Shown here: in pieces, positions 28,512 through 39,027 of the stretch
Numbering within the stretch: the first letter of the stretch is position 1
How the letters are laid out: every line of letters begins with the position of its first letter
Source of the DNA: Devosia aurantiaca
GTDB lineage: Bacteria > Pseudomonadota > Alphaproteobacteria > Rhizobiales > Devosiaceae
NCBI RefSeq assembly: GCF_011058215.1
Contig: NZ_JAALFG010000001.1
Location: 191,001-255,000, forward strand
Direction of reading: 5' to 3'
Length of the DNA: 64,000 nt
The notes under the pieces: generated by a model
Databases searched by the model: none
What the model saw: the letters and a program-made list of their open reading frames with translations, nothing else
What the model was told of the DNA's origin: nothing
Translations under genes and position numbers: made by a program

Positions 28512-30713
28512 CTAGCCGCGCATGGAAAAGCCGGCATTCGTCGCCGCGGCGCCACTCAGGAAGGGAAGCGCCGTGGTCGGTGTGCCGGTCAGCGCCAGGA
28601 TGGCATTGGCGACAGCCGGTGCGATCGGCGGCACGCCGGGTTCGCCCATCCCGGTCGGCCTGTTGGTGGACTTGATAATGTGCGTTTCGACCGCGGGCAT
28701 TTCGTTCATGCGCACCACGGGATAGGTGTCGAAATTGGTTTCCTGCACATAGCCGTCCTTAAGCGTCACGGCCCCAAAAAGCGCCGCGGAAAGGCCAAAG
28801 CCGATGCTTCCCTCCATCTGCGCGGTGATCTGGTCGGGAGCAACGGCGATGCCGCAATCGACCACCGCCACGACGCGCCGCACGACCGGCCGTCCGCCCT
28901 CGAGACGAACCTCCGCCACCTGGCCGACGATCGTGCCGAATGCCTCCGAGATCGCCATGCCCCGGCTCCAACCGGCCTCGATCGGAGTGGACCAGCCCGA
29001 TTTCTCCATGAGTTCATCGAGCACGGCAATGCGTCGGTCGTCCCCAGCCTTTTCGAAGAGACTGCGTCTATAAGCAGCTGGATCCTGTCCCGCGCGGCGG
29101 GCCAGCTGATCGATGACATGTTCCATCACCAGCGCAGTATGGGACGCGCCGACGGAGCGCCAGAAGCCGACCGGGACAGGAAAGCGAGGACTGAAAATCT
29201 TGCCCGCGACGGTCCTGGCCGTCGAGAAATAAGGCGAGTGGGTGATGCCCTCGGTCGCCTGAATATTGTCGCCCACCGGTGTCAAAGCCTGGCAGACGCT
29301 GTGAAAGCGCCAGCGCGCGGGAAAACCGTCCGCACCCATCTCAACCCAGACGCGATGGTGCGACATCGGCCGATAGAACCCGGCGCGCATCTCGTCTTCG
29401 CGGGTCCACATCAGCTTGACCGGACGACCCTGCACGCGCTGTGCAATGCGTACGCATTCCACCAAATAGTCGGCCGTCATAACGCCGCGCCGGCCAAACG
29501 AACCACCGGCAGGCAGGACTTCGAGATCGACCCTACCGGGGATCGTGCGCGCGGTGAACGCCGCCATGACTTGGTCGAGGCTTGCAAGGTGTGCGCCCGA
29601 ACTGATGGAAACATCGAAGCCATTGACCTCAGCCACGCAGTCCATGGTCTCCATCGGCGCGTGCGCCAGATAGGGGAAATCGAAGCTGAATTCGACCATG
29701 TCGCCGGTCAACGGCGCGTCAGGGTCTTCTCCCATCGTCGCAAAGTCGGCCGAGCCGATGCCGCCATTGCCCGCCGCGATATCATGGTAATAGGCGACGA
29801 GGTCGGCGGTCGAGCGTGTCTCGGCCTCGGTGTCGTCCCATTCGAGGCGCAGCGCATCCCGCCCGAGCTTGGCGGCATAGGTGGTTTCCGCAAGGACGGC
29901 CACGCCCGTGTCGATCGCAAAGACCTCCACCACGCCAGGCACTTTGAGCGCGTCCGAGTCATCGAAGCGGGCGAGCCTGCCGCCGAAGCGAGGACTGTGA
30001 GCGACCATGGCGACCAGCATGTTCGGCCGCTGCACATCTTGGGTATAGATCAGGCTGCCATTGCTCTTGGGCTGGCTGTCCTTTCGCCGGACGCGATCGG
30101 TGCCGATCAGGCGATACTGCTCTGCCGTCTTGAGCACCGGCACCTGCGGCGGTGTCTGGCGCGAAGCCTCGACCAGCAGTTCCGCAAAACTGGCCGACTG
30201 CTGCGAAGCGGGATGCGAGACCACGCCGTCGCGCACTTCGATCGCGTCAGGCTCGACGTCCCAGCGCAGCGCTGCGGCATTGACGAACATGCTGCGTGCA
30301 GCGGCGCCCGCATTGCGCATGGCATCCCAGTTCGTGGCGATAGCGTTGGAGCCTGCGGTGATCTGGACGCCATAGGCCCGGAAATTGCTGCGCGCCTCGA
30401 CCACTTTCACTCGGTCCCAATCCGCATCCAGCTCCTCGGCAATCATCGCCGCCATGCCGGCATGGATGCCTTGGCCCAGTTCCTGCTGCTTGTTGACGAC
30501 CGTCACCCAGCCTTCAAGATCGATGCGGATAAAGGCGCCGAAGGGGCTCTCTTCCGGGTCGGTGCCGCCACCGCTCAGAATTGCCCCGGCAACATCCATT
30601 GGCCGCGCCACCCCATAGCCCACGAGGAGCGCACCGCCGAGCAGCGTGCCGCCGAGGATCAGGCGCCGCCTTGTCAGGCGAAAACCGCGGGAGTCTTGAG
30701 CATCTTCGGTCAT
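28512..30713 (-). CDS. Molybdopterin-binding subunit of an isoquinoline 1-oxidoreductase-type dehydrogenase
   Basis: 733 residues, xanthine-oxidase family, IorB-like. A TAT-type N-terminus (LTRRRLILGG) suggests export or membrane association. Motifs include the aldehyde-oxidase segments KQQELGQGIHAGMAAMIAEEL, GSFGRRGVMTADYLVE and WRSVGASHTALVMEHVID, and the catalytic Glu in MGEPGVPP near the C-terminus. Start at 30713 has AGGACC upstream. Encoded with a [2Fe-2S] subunit and a diheme cytochrome c, the usual electron path for a periplasmic-side hydroxylase of N-heterocycles or aldehydes. The substrate is not identifiable. Confidence 0.9.
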   Translation of the reverse strand: MTEDAQDSRGFRLTRRRLILGGTLLGGALLVGYGVARPMDVAGAILSGGGTDPEESPFGAFIRIDLEGWVTVVNKQQELGQGIHAGMAAMIAEELDADWDRVKVVEARSNFRAYGVQITAGSNAIATNWDAMRNAGAAARSMFVNAAALRWDVEPDAIEVRDGVVSHPASQQSASFAELLVEASRQTPPQVPVLKTAEQYRLIGTDRVRRKDSQPKSNGSLIYTQDVQRPNMLVAMVAHSPRFGGRLARFDDSDALKVPGVVEVFAIDTGVAVLAETTYAAKLGRDALRLEWDDTEAETRSTADLVAYYHDIAAGNGGIGSADFATMGEDPDAPLTGDMVEFSFDFPYLAHAPMETMDCVAEVNGFDVSISSGAHLASLDQVMAAFTARTIPGRVDLEVLPAGGSFGRRGVMTADYLVECVRIAQRVQGRPVKLMWTREDEMRAGFYRPMSHHRVWVEMGADGFPARWRFHSVCQALTPVGDNIQATEGITHSPYFSTARTVAGKIFSPRFPVPVGFWRSVGASHTALVMEHVIDQLARRAGQDPAAYRRSLFEKAGDDRRIAVLDELMEKSGWSTPIEAGWSRGMAISEAFGTIVGQVAEVRLEGGRPVVRRVVAVVDCGIAVAPDQITAQMEGSIGFGLSAALFGAVTLKDGYVQETNFDTYPVVRMNEMPAVETHIIKSTNRPTGMGEPGVPPIAPAVANAILALTGTPTTALPFLSGAAATNAGFSMRG

Positions 30714-30729
30714 TTTAAGGTCCTGCCCA

Positions 30730-31422
30730 TTATTGCGGACACTGGGCGCCGGTTTCCAACCAGGCCGCGACCAGGGCGCCGAACTCGTCTTGCGTCCCGG
30801 GCGCGGGCTGACGGCCGCCGCCGGGGTTCCAGGCCCAGCCGACAAGGTCATCCTCGGCCATGTGATGCAGCAGTTCCTCGCGCGTCATGTGCGAGCGCGC
30901 CGGATCGAGCAACTGCCGACAGATGTCGCCCAGCGACTTACCCTGCCAGGCCATTTCGATGGGCGCGAGGCTCCACTTGGCGTTGCCGGGGACGCCGGAG
31001 GCTTCGGCATTCTGGGCCTGATGGCAGGTTGTACAGCGCATATTGGCCTCCCCGCCGCCATCCAGGCCGCGCGATACCCATGGCATGTGCGGCCACATGG
31101 CTTCGGTCTGGGTCGGTCGATCCGTCGCCGGATGGCAGTTCATACAGCGCGGACTTTGCAGCACGCGGCCGACTTCCTCAAATAATGCGACCGAGCGCAG
31201 CCGGGGTTCGACAATGGTGTCGAATGCCGAGACGGGCTGCAGGCTTTCAAGCTGAGCGTAGAGCGTTTCGACCGCGATCGGTTCGCTTTGCAGAACCGGA
31301 CGCGGGTACAGCAGATAAACGAGCCCAAGGCCGATCGCCGCGACCACCAGCAATCCGGCAATCCCGAAAATGCGCGCAATGCGAAAACGTCGTCGCCTGG
31401 GCCTGTCCGAGCGCCGGGTCAC
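30730..31422 (-). CDS. Membrane-anchored diheme cytochrome c
   Basis: 230 residues. An Arg-rich start and one membrane helix ([22 protein letters not shown]) anchor a periplasmic domain with two heme c sites, CMNCH and CTTCH. The GTG start at 31422 has GAGGAGAG upstream and overlaps the stop of the 2Fe-2S gene. It probably takes electrons from the molybdoenzyme and passes them to the respiratory chain. Confidence 0.88.
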   Translation of the reverse strand: MTRRSDRPRRRRFRIARIFGIAGLLVVAAIGLGLVYLLYPRPVLQSEPIAVETLYAQLESLQPVSAFDTIVEPRLRSVALFEEVGRVLQSPRCMNCHPATDRPTQTEAMWPHMPWVSRGLDGGGEANMRCTTCHQAQNAEASGVPGNAKWSLAPIEMAWQGKSLGDICRQLLDPARSHMTREELLHHMAEDDLVGWAWNPGGGRQPAPGTQDEFGALVAAWLETGAQCPQ

Positions 31423-31895
31423 ACTGCCTCTCCTCTGAGGGTAGCGGCAGCGTCGTGAATGGCAGCGCGGATACGATTGTAAGTCGCGCAACGGCAGATA
31501 TTGCCACTCATGGCGGTGTCGATGTCGCTATCGCTGGGCGACGGCATCGCACGCAGCAGAGCGACGGCGCTCATCACCTGACCGGATTGGCAAAACCCGC
31601 ATTGCGGCACATCGCGCGCGACCCACGCCTGCTGCACCGCCGTGGCGATCGGATCATCGATCGCCTCGATGGTCGTCACTTCCGCAGAGCCGACAAACTC
31701 GATCGGCAGGGAGCACGACCGCATCGGCTGCCCATCCACATGCACGGTGCAGGCACCGCATTGCGCGATGCCGCATCCATATTTCGTACCGGTCAGCCCC
31801 AGCGTGTCGCGCAGCACCCATAGCAGCGGCGTCTGCCCATCTGCCTCGACCTTATGGAGGCTGCCGTTGACCCTTACCGCATAGACCATCGACAC
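31419..31895 (-). CDS. [2Fe-2S] subunit of an isoquinoline 1-oxidoreductase-type dehydrogenase
   Basis: 158 residues, the small iron-sulfur subunit (IorA type). The ferredoxin-like cluster uses Cys41, 46, 49 and 61; the helical cluster uses Cys99 and 102 (CGFC) and Cys134 and 136 (NICRC). It feeds electrons from the Mo centre to the cytochrome. GTG at 31895 follows GAGGAT; ATG at 31889 is an alternative. First gene of the operon, with a palindrome 44 bases upstream. Confidence 0.92.
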   Translation of the reverse strand: MSMVYAVRVNGSLHKVEADGQTPLLWVLRDTLGLTGTKYGCGIAQCGACTVHVDGQPMRSCSLPIEFVGSAEVTTIEAIDDPIATAVQQAWVARDVPQCGFCQSGQVMSAVALLRAMPSPSDSDIDTAMSGNICRCATYNRIRAAIHDAAATLRGEAV

Positions 31896-31938
31896 CTATC
31901 CTCAGGAACCAAGCCGCTAGGGCACCACACCAAAAAAA

Positions 31939-31959
31939 TATACTATACGGTATGGTATA
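31939..31959. promoter_or_regulatory. TetR-type palindromic operator upstream of the molybdoenzyme operon
   Basis: The core ATACTATAC-G-GTATGGTAT is a near-perfect 19-bp palindrome (one mismatch), and the next outer bases (T and A) also pair. It lies just upstream of the operon that ends beside the TetR gene. The region is AT-rich and probably overlaps the promoter. Confidence 0.65.
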
Positions 31960-32298
31960 CTTTTGAGTGACGTCAAGCGGTTTAGGGTTGTGTCATCGCC
32001 GTGGTGATCAAAATGGTTCAGGAGCTGTAACCGGTTTGCCAACGAGGCTGGTCGCTAGCCGAGCCGATCAGACAGTTACCTTGGCATCTTACCCACGCCC
32101 TTCCGGCCCCAGAACCTGCAGCCAAAGCCCGATGGAAGGATCGCTGCCGGTCAATCCTTTCTTCGACTGCATCTGGCCCACGTTTCGGACGTTAAGACGA
32201 TACCAACACGGCCTTGCCAAGCTATGCCAGTGAAGGAATGATCCGGGGCGCGACAATTGCTGTCCCCGGTTTCTTGAGGCGCTTCGATGGAGAGGATT
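31960..32298. other. Intergenic stretch without a supported gene
   Basis: Between the palindrome and the small secreted-protein gene. An 88-codon open frame on the plus strand has no good ribosome site and a composition unlike a protein, so I do not annotate it. It may contain promoters for both neighbours. Confidence 0.5.
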
Positions 32299-32667
32299 AT
32301 GATGCGTCAGCTTGCGGCCTTCGTCACCTTTGCGGCTTTGGTGACGCCGCTCTCCGCGCAGGAGCAGCCACGGGTTCTGTCTGGCCCGGAGATCGCTACG
32401 CTGATCGCGGGCAATACCGTCGTTGGCAACATGGCGGCCGGCGGACCCTATGAGGAATTCTATCTTCCCGACGGCACCCTGCGCGGATCCAACTATGACG
32501 GCAAGTGGAGCGTGGTGGACGATACGCTGTGCTTTGTCTACGACGAGACGTCGCCCGCCCAATGCTGGGGCGCCAGCCTGACCTCCGCAGGGGAAGTGCT
32601 TTGGCTCAAGAACGGCGTCATCGACGGCAATGGCGTGGTCCGTACCGGCAATCCGTCCCAATTCTAA
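32299..32667 (+). CDS. Small secreted protein (resembles DUF995-type)
   Basis: 122 residues with a signal peptide ending LSAQE (about 20). The mature part has LSGPEIATLIAGNTVVGN, FYLPDGTLRG, GKWSVVDDTLCFVYD and AQCWG, a pattern like DUF995-type periplasmic proteins, with two Cys that may form a disulfide. Start 32299 was chosen because GGAGAGG sits just upstream; ATG 32302 is equally possible. Function unknown. Confidence 0.65.
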   Translation: MMRQLAAFVTFAALVTPLSAQEQPRVLSGPEIATLIAGNTVVGNMAAGGPYEEFYLPDGTLRGSNYDGKWSVVDDTLCFVYDETSPAQCWGASLTSAGEVLWLKNGVIDGNGVVRTGNPSQF

Positions 32668-32679
32668 AGGCCAGCGCAG

Positions 32680-35256
32680 CTATGCTGCACTGGCGCTCCC
32701 TTGCACCCAGCCCAGCAAGAGCGGTGCAAGTTGTTCGGCGGGAAGCGGACGGCTGTAGAGATAGCCCTGAACCTGCTCGCAGCCGACCTGACGCAGGAAT
32801 TCGGCCTGCCCGACCGTCTCGACGCCTTCAGCCGTCGTGATCATCTTGAGGCTCTGTCCGAGGCTCACCACCGAGCGGACGATGGCATTGGACTTCTCCG
32901 CATCGAGATCGCGGATGAAGGACTGGTCGATCTTGATCTTGTCGAACGGGAAAGAGTTCAAATAGCCCAGCGAGGAATAGCCGGTGCCGAAATCATCCAT
33001 CGCGATGCGCACGCCGGCAGCCTTGAGCCGCTCGAGGACAGCCAGCGCAGCGGCAGAATCGTGCAGCAACACGCTTTCGGTGATTTCGAGTTCGAGCCGG
33101 CCCGGCGGCAAGCCGGTCTCCCGCAGGATTTGCGAAACCGTTTCGACCAGGTCGCGGCTTTTGAACTGAACCGGTGAAAGGTTCACGGCCACAACCAACC
33201 CGGGCCACTGGGCGGCCTGCTGGCAGGCCGTCCGAAGCACCCATTCGCCTATGGACAGGATGAGACCTGTGTCTTCGGCAAGCGGGATGAAATGATTGGG
33301 TGGCACCAGCCCGCGTTCCGGATGGTTCCAGCGGACCAGTGCCTCCACCCCGACCACCTCCCCGGAATGGAGTTGAACCAGCGGCTGGTAATGGAGCACC
33401 AACTGATCCTTGGCGATGGCCTGGCGCATGTCATGCTCGAGTGAGCGCCGCATCCGCAGCTCCTGGTCCATGAAGGGCTCGAAGCGCCGGGCGGTGCCGC
33501 GGCCGGCCTGCTTGGCGCGATAGAGCGCGATATCGGCATTCTTGAGCAGCGCGGTGGGCGTGTCGCCGTCTTCCCCGACCAAGGCAATGCCGATGCTGGC
33601 GCCGAGAAACAGCTCCTTGTCGTCCAAGAGATAGGGTTCGCTGAGTTTTTCGATGATCCTGCGGCCCAGCACGGAGGCGTCGAGCGGTTGGAACGAGCCG
33701 TATTGAATGACGGTGAACTCGTCTCCGCCCAGCCGCGCCACCGTATCGGTAGCGTTGACGCATTGGCGCAGGCGAGACGTAACTTGCTGTAGCACCAGAT
33801 CACCGGCGGCATGGCCCAGGGTGTCGTTGATGTGCTTGAAATGATCAAGGTCGATGCAGAGCACGGCTATGCGGCTGCGCTGCTGCAGCGGCTCGTCGCA
33901 GGCCGTCTGCAGCCGATCGCGGAACAGGGCGCGATTGGGCAAGCCGGTCAACAAGTCGTGGAGGGATAGGTGCACGGCCCGGGCCTGTGCTTCCACTTCC
34001 TCGGTAATATCAGCCGCGGTGCCCCGATAACCCTGGAACTGTCCATCTTCCGAAACAATAGGCCGGGCCGAAACGCGGCAGATCCGCTTTTCACCGGCAG
34101 CATTGCGGAAACTGCAGCGAAGATCTCGAAACGGCTTGCGGCTGCCGATGGCCGCCCAATGAAGCTTTGCTTCCGCATTGTCGAAGTCAGGCGCAAAGAA
34201 ATTTTCGATCGTCGAACCGAGGGCAACCTTATCGGCATGGCCCGTGACATCGCCGAAGCGTGCGGAAACGAAGGTGATCGCAAGATCTTTGTCGCATTCC
34301 CAAATCCAGTCGGACGAGGCTTCGGCAACGTCGCGGAACCGCGCCTCGCTCTTTTTCAGCGTCTCGGAATAAGCATCGATGGTGCGAGCCGAGGACTGCA
34401 GTTCCTTGCTGGAGCGTCGCGCATAGCGCATGGCCAAGAACGCAAACAGGCCGAACACCAGAAAGCATCCGCCCATCAGCGGCAGCAGCGTACGAAGGTT
34501 CTCGTAGCCCGGTTGCTCGGGCACCCAGGTCACCTGCCCTATCTTTTCCCCGCCATGGGTCTGCAGCGGCAACGAGGCACCCAGATCCACCGCATTGGGG
34601 CCCGAAAGTCTCAACCGGTTCAGCAGATAGTCGCTGCCGATCCGGGTGAGCAGCGGCCCGTTCAGGCGCTTGGCAAAAACCAGAACGGAATTGTCGCTGC
34701 GGCCAAGGCTTTCCATGGCTTTTTCAGGCGAACGAATAGCCGTGGCAGCCACAAGAAGAACGCTGTCGTCGGACCGCAGCATGCCCACGGCTGGGGCAAG
34801 GCGCTGCGCGCCCTCCTGCACCAGCGGCAAGAGGCCCGAACCTATTGCCTCGAAGGCGTCGAGCGACTGAGGTTGTCCTTCGACCGTGGCATAAAGCGTT
34901 TGTTTGTCCGGTGAGATGACGAAGGCCATCTCATAGCCGAGATTGGCAAAAATGTTGGAGCCCAAGTTACCGCTCGCCGACGCCCAACCGTAGTCGAAGT
35001 CTGCGTGGAGATTTCGATATGAGTCTTCGCGATAGGCGTAGTCTTCAAGATTGCGGGCGATCTCGCGCTGTTTGACCTCAAGCGCCGTCGCTGCCAACTG
35101 CCTCGATGACTCGATCGCCAACCGGTTTTGGCTCACCGCCCCGAGCACGGAAAAGGTGACAACCAGAACGAGGGCCGCAATAGACAGGGCGAACAACGAC
35201 CGCATCAAGCGTCGATTGAATTTTCCCGTCAGCAGTTGATCTGCAGTTTTCTGCAT
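32680..35256 (-). CDS. Membrane GGDEF/EAL protein with CHASE4-like and PAS domains
   Basis: 858 residues. Helix 1 (about 15-40), a periplasmic CHASE4-like sensor domain (to about 270, with YAYREDSYRNLHADFDYGWA), helix 2 (LLPLMGGCFLVFGLFAFLAM), PAS (320-430), GGDEF and EAL. GGDEF is intact but lacks the RxxD inhibitory site (NATD there). The EAL site (EALVRWNHPERG) and loop (DDFGTGYSS) are intact, so phosphodiesterase activity is the safest reading. Alone, on the minus strand, next to a 122-residue secreted protein. Confidence 0.93.
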   Translation of the reverse strand: MQKTADQLLTGKFNRRLMRSLFALSIAALVLVVTFSVLGAVSQNRLAIESSRQLAATALEVKQREIARNLEDYAYREDSYRNLHADFDYGWASASGNLGSNIFANLGYEMAFVISPDKQTLYATVEGQPQSLDAFEAIGSGLLPLVQEGAQRLAPAVGMLRSDDSVLLVAATAIRSPEKAMESLGRSDNSVLVFAKRLNGPLLTRIGSDYLLNRLRLSGPNAVDLGASLPLQTHGGEKIGQVTWVPEQPGYENLRTLLPLMGGCFLVFGLFAFLAMRYARRSSKELQSSARTIDAYSETLKKSEARFRDVAEASSDWIWECDKDLAITFVSARFGDVTGHADKVALGSTIENFFAPDFDNAEAKLHWAAIGSRKPFRDLRCSFRNAAGEKRICRVSARPIVSEDGQFQGYRGTAADITEEVEAQARAVHLSLHDLLTGLPNRALFRDRLQTACDEPLQQRSRIAVLCIDLDHFKHINDTLGHAAGDLVLQQVTSRLRQCVNATDTVARLGGDEFTVIQYGSFQPLDASVLGRRIIEKLSEPYLLDDKELFLGASIGIALVGEDGDTPTALLKNADIALYRAKQAGRGTARRFEPFMDQELRMRRSLEHDMRQAIAKDQLVLHYQPLVQLHSGEVVGVEALVRWNHPERGLVPPNHFIPLAEDTGLILSIGEWVLRTACQQAAQWPGLVVAVNLSPVQFKSRDLVETVSQILRETGLPPGRLELEITESVLLHDSAAALAVLERLKAAGVRIAMDDFGTGYSSLGYLNSFPFDKIKIDQSFIRDLDAEKSNAIVRSVVSLGQSLKMITTAEGVETVGQAEFLRQVGCEQVQGYLYSRPLPAEQLAPLLLGWVQGSASAA

Positions 35257-35323
35257 GTGCGTGTTCTCACCTACTTGGGGAGAATACGCGGTTAGTCCTC
35301 AATATTCGATGAAACGACCACGC

Positions 35324-36412
35324 CTAGATTCGCAGGATGTGATTGTCGAAAAGGAAGTCGAACTGCCGCGATTGCCGCTCTGCCCCGGCGATGCCGACCA
35401 TCGCGCCCTTGCCGCTGGTCGCGAGAAACCCGGTGCGGTCTGGGGCAAGGCCGCAGCCATTGCGCAGCGTTTCAATTAGCACCGGACGCTGCTGCTCGGC
35501 GTCGAAAGTGACCAGCAGATCGCCTTCGGGCGACGACAAGGCCACCAAATTGCCGTCCGCCGAGGCGGCAACCGAGCCAACATAGTTGCGCAGGTCGCCA
35601 AGGGTTGCAGGCGGCAATTCAACGAGCCGGATGTCGCCGTCCATCGTCGCATAGCCGACCAGCTGCGGCGTATCGCTGGGCGATCCCTTGTACTGACACC
35701 CAAACCAGACGCGATCTCTTCCGTCCACCGCCATGTGGCGGATCGAAAGCTGATGCAAGCCGGCGTCGAGCCGCAACTGGCCCACCAGCGCACCGTCGCG
35801 GCGGTCGATAAAGGCAATGGACGGGTCCATTGTGTCGAGGTTGAGCTCGGCACGACCATAGTCTGGATGCGTCTCGATCCCGCCATTGGCTACCACGAAT
35901 GTGATGCCGTCTGGCATCAGCAGCATTTCATGGGGGCCGGTGCCAAAGGTGGGAAATTCCCCGACACGCCGATAGCGGTCGGTGGCGTCGTAGACGCCGA
36001 TGACGCCCCTGGCGGCTTCGAAGTCGCTTTCCGTGGCATAAAGCAGACGCCCGTCGGGCGAAAAGACGCCGTGGCCAAAAAAATGCCGGCCTTCGGCGCT
36101 GGTGAGCGTTTGCGGCGCTTCTCGCCCGCTGGCATCAAAAATCAAGGCGAACGTGCCTGGTTGCCGGGCAAAGACGACGCCGCGTCCAGCCTCCCGGCTT
36201 ACGGTGATGTCGTGGCCACGATCCGGCAGGTCGATGGTGGAGATGACGTCGCCACGCTCGCCCAGCAACACCGCGCCATAGCCGCCGCTTGCTGTCTCAA
36301 TGGCGCTGGCAAAGACCAGGTCGTTGCTTTCGATGGCCAAGAGCTGGCGTGGCATGAGGCTGGCGATGAAGCCGGCGCCTGCAGATTTGAGAAAGGCGCG
36401 GCGCTGCCACAT
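35324..36412 (-). CDS. TAT-exported DUF1513 beta-propeller-like protein of the iron cluster
   Basis: 362 residues. TAT signal QRRAFLKSAGAG, then repeated strands (HFFGHGVFSPDGRLLYATESD, GTGPHEMLLMPDGITFVVANGG, HLxxDGRDRVWFG type) giving a seven-bladed propeller-like periplasmic protein. DUF1513 is commonly last in clusters with imelysin and DUF1111 genes, as here. The gene begins two bases after the imelysin stop. Its role in periplasmic iron handling is inferred only from context. Confidence 0.88.
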   Translation of the reverse strand: MWQRRAFLKSAGAGFIASLMPRQLLAIESNDLVFASAIETASGGYGAVLLGERGDVISTIDLPDRGHDITVSREAGRGVVFARQPGTFALIFDASGREAPQTLTSAEGRHFFGHGVFSPDGRLLYATESDFEAARGVIGVYDATDRYRRVGEFPTFGTGPHEMLLMPDGITFVVANGGIETHPDYGRAELNLDTMDPSIAFIDRRDGALVGQLRLDAGLHQLSIRHMAVDGRDRVWFGCQYKGSPSDTPQLVGYATMDGDIRLVELPPATLGDLRNYVGSVAASADGNLVALSSPEGDLLVTFDAEQQRPVLIETLRNGCGLAPDRTGFLATSGKGAMVGIAGAERQSRQFDFLFDNHILRI

Positions 36413-36414
36413 GC

Positions 36415-37460
36415 TCAGTCTCCGTCCAAAGACGAAAAGCCGACGCTCAGCCCGAGCGTGGCCGAGAGGTCTTCGCCAATGAGGCGTTGCAGATCCTGCG
36501 TTGCTCCGACCAGATCGACGAGGGCTCCAGCCTGCTCTGGATCGGCAAGGGCCTGGTCGATCTGTAAAGTGACAGCGCCTATTGCGGTCTCGGCGCGATC
36601 GAAGGCACTTGTGATCTCGGCGAGCAGCGCCGGATCGGTGACGACACTGGAGAGCTCCACCAAGGCGCGCAGCCCTTCCACATTGGCATCGAGCATGGCC
36701 ATGGTGAGGCCGGAACGCCAGAACAAGGCCTGTTTCGGATTGGCCTTCCGATCAGCATTGGCGATGACGGGGTTGATCCTCGTATCGCGTATGTTTTCGA
36801 TGCCGTGCGACACAAGACCAACCACAGCCTCGAGCGATTCCGTACTTGTCCGATAGTCGGCATAGGCCGCATCGGGTTGTGCCAGGCGCTTGGCAATGCC
36901 CTCAGGATCTGCCCAGCTGGCGGCGATTTCGCTGGCCATTTGCTCAAGGTTCTTGGCAATAGCCGCCCCGTAGGCGCAGCGGAAGGCACCGTCGGATGTG
37001 GCGATTGTTTCAAAGCCGGCGCCGAACAGCACGAATTCCAAGGCACCGAGCCCTTGAAGGGCAACGCTTTTGCCCTGGAGCCCCGGCACAGTGGTGGCGG
37101 CAAGATCCTTTTCGGCGAGAAGTTGCTGGATTTGGCGGAGGCCGATGCCCTTTCGATCCGGGAAAAACAGGATGCGCTCGGCGCGGTTCGCCTCCATGAG
37201 CGGGCCAACGCGAAGAAACTCGATGCGACCATAGGCCGACGCGGCCGATGCGAAGGCTTCCTGTGCTCCGCGAAGATCACCGGTCTCGCAAAGGACATAC
37301 ATGGCCTTGGAAAGCTCGGCGGTGCGCAGCGCGAAGGCCTTGGTCTGGGGCCGGATAAAGTTGGAAACGCTCGAGCGCAGCATTTCAGAGGGGAGATGAC
37401 CTGCGCCGCAGCGGGTGTCATCAGCAAAAGGGCGGCGAGGATGGCGGCAACAATGCGCAT
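36415..37460 (-). CDS. Imelysin-family periplasmic protein, copy 2 (frameshifted)
   Basis: About 348 residues after repair. Signal peptide MRIVAAILAALLLMTPAAA, then an all-helical imelysin domain (FAxxxAYGRIEFLRVGPL, QGLGALEFVLFG with Glu, ATQDLQRLIG near the end). One base is missing in the GGGG at 37390-37393; adding it joins AQVISP to SEMLRSSV. The ATG shares a base with the stop of the DUF1111 gene (TGATG), so translation is coupled. Imelysins are thought to bind or capture iron at the envelope. Confidence 0.85.
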
Positions 37461-38969
37461 CAAAGAGATCCCAGGAACGCCAAAAGGTCGGCACGTTGCT
37501 TTTCGCTCATGGCCGCAAAGCTGTTGCGCGCCGCCTGCGCTTCGCCGCCATGCCAAAGGATGGCTTCGGTAAGATTACGCGCCCTCCCATCATGGAGGAA
37601 GAATGTGTGGCCGGAAACCGTTTCAGTGAGCCCGATCCCCCAAAGCGGTGGAGTGCGCCACTCGCTGCCATCCGCCAGTCCTTCGGGACGCCCATCGGCC
37701 AGGCCTTCGCCCATGTCGTGCAGCAGGAAGTCCGAATAGGGCCAGATCAGTTGGAAGCGGTGCGCCGGGTTCTCGGCACGCTTGCTGGTCACGAATTTGG
37801 GCACATGGCAACTGGCGCAACCAGCCTGGTAAAAGGCCGCCTTGCCAGCCAGAACTTTCGCGTCACCGACATTCCGTCGCTCCGGCACACCCAGTGTTCC
37901 GGCATAAAAGGTCACAAGATCAAGGACCGGATTGGGGCTTCCCCCTCGCCCAGGCGCGGCTGCTCGCCGGTGGGCAAAACGAGGCACTCAGGCTGCTTCT
38001 CGGTACAATCGCCGTGCGGCAGATCGATAAGCGGCGTCGAAATACCGATGTCGCCGGCAAAGGCTGAGGCGGATTGGCTGCGAATGGTCGCCATGCCCGC
38101 CTTCCAGCCGAAACGCCCCAGCGCCGTCTCGTTGCGTTCCGGTGCTATGGTCCAGTTCGCGCGCCCGGAAATCCCATCGCCGTCGAGATCATCGGGATCG
38201 GCATGGGCAAGAATGTCTTCCTGAGGAATGGCCTCGACCAGACCAAGCCCGATCATCGGATTGGCGATGCGCGGCGAGATCATGACGTCGTCTGCCAGCG
38301 GGCCATAGGCGAGATCGGCCACGGAATAGCTCGGCTTGCGCAGCGTCACGACCGTTCCATCGCCCAAGGTCACTGGCAGGTCGACATAGTCGATGACCAT
38401 GCGCCCCTCGGCCTTTAAGCCCGGCACGGCAAAATCCTGCAGCTGCAGGCCATAGGTCGGATCGCCCACTTCCCCAGCAATGACGCCATCCATGGCGAGG
38501 CGAGGGTCGCGATCGGTCGGCGGCACGGAAAGACGGAGGAACATCGAAACGTTCTCGGCCTGTCCGGCAAACGGGGTGTGCCCCGACCGTCCTTGATGTG
38601 ACAACTCTGGCACCCGCGCGCGTTGAACAGGGGCCCGAGCCCATCTGAGGCCTGGGTAGAACTGGGAGAACTCACCCAGATCTTGCGGAACAGGGCATTG
38701 CCCAGCTTGAACTGTTCTTCCTGCTCGAAGCTGAGATTGTCCAGAAAATGGCTGAACGCGTCCTGGTTGACCGAGAACCGCGTCGTCCCTGCGCCGGCGG
38801 GATTGGTCTCGAATTTTTCCGGCGCCGTAAAATCGGTTGTCGCCGCCGTCACGGACCGGACTCGCGCCAGATCCTCGCTGCTAAGGTCGGGGCGCGTGCC
38901 GTTTTCGTCGGCAAACACCAGCCCGCCTGCCAGAACGGCAATCAGCGCAAGGGTGAGACGAAGATGCAT
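37460..38969 (-). CDS. DUF1111 di-heme c oxidoreductase (two frameshifts)
   Basis: About 503 residues after repair, secreted (signal MHLRLTLALIAVLAGGLVFA). Two heme c sites are visible: ARGCQSCHIKDG and QAGCASCHVPKF. Bases are missing in CCCC at 38581-38584 and CCCCC at 37941-37945; the repairs give KDGRGHTPFAGQAEN and GEGGSPNPVLDL. Other family marks are DLAYGPLADDVMISPR, DPDDLDGDGISGRAN and the C-terminal TPPLWGIGLT...HDGRARNLTEAILWHGGEA. It may oxidise or reduce iron or a chelate beside the imelysins. Confidence 0.87.
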
Positions 38970-39027
38970 GCGGGCAACCGGAGTTAGCGGACCCGGGCGC
39001 GTGGCCCGGGCCTCTTGAGCAGAGCGC

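Noticed and set aside
28308..31823. A very long plus-strand open frame (about 1170 codons) opposite the molybdoenzyme operon
   Set aside because: It is the shadow of GC-biased codons in the real minus-strand genes, is rich in Arg, His and Gly, and shows no domain.
31967..32233. An 88-codon plus-strand frame upstream of the small secreted protein
   Set aside because: No good ribosome site, no protein-like composition, and it covers the likely control region.
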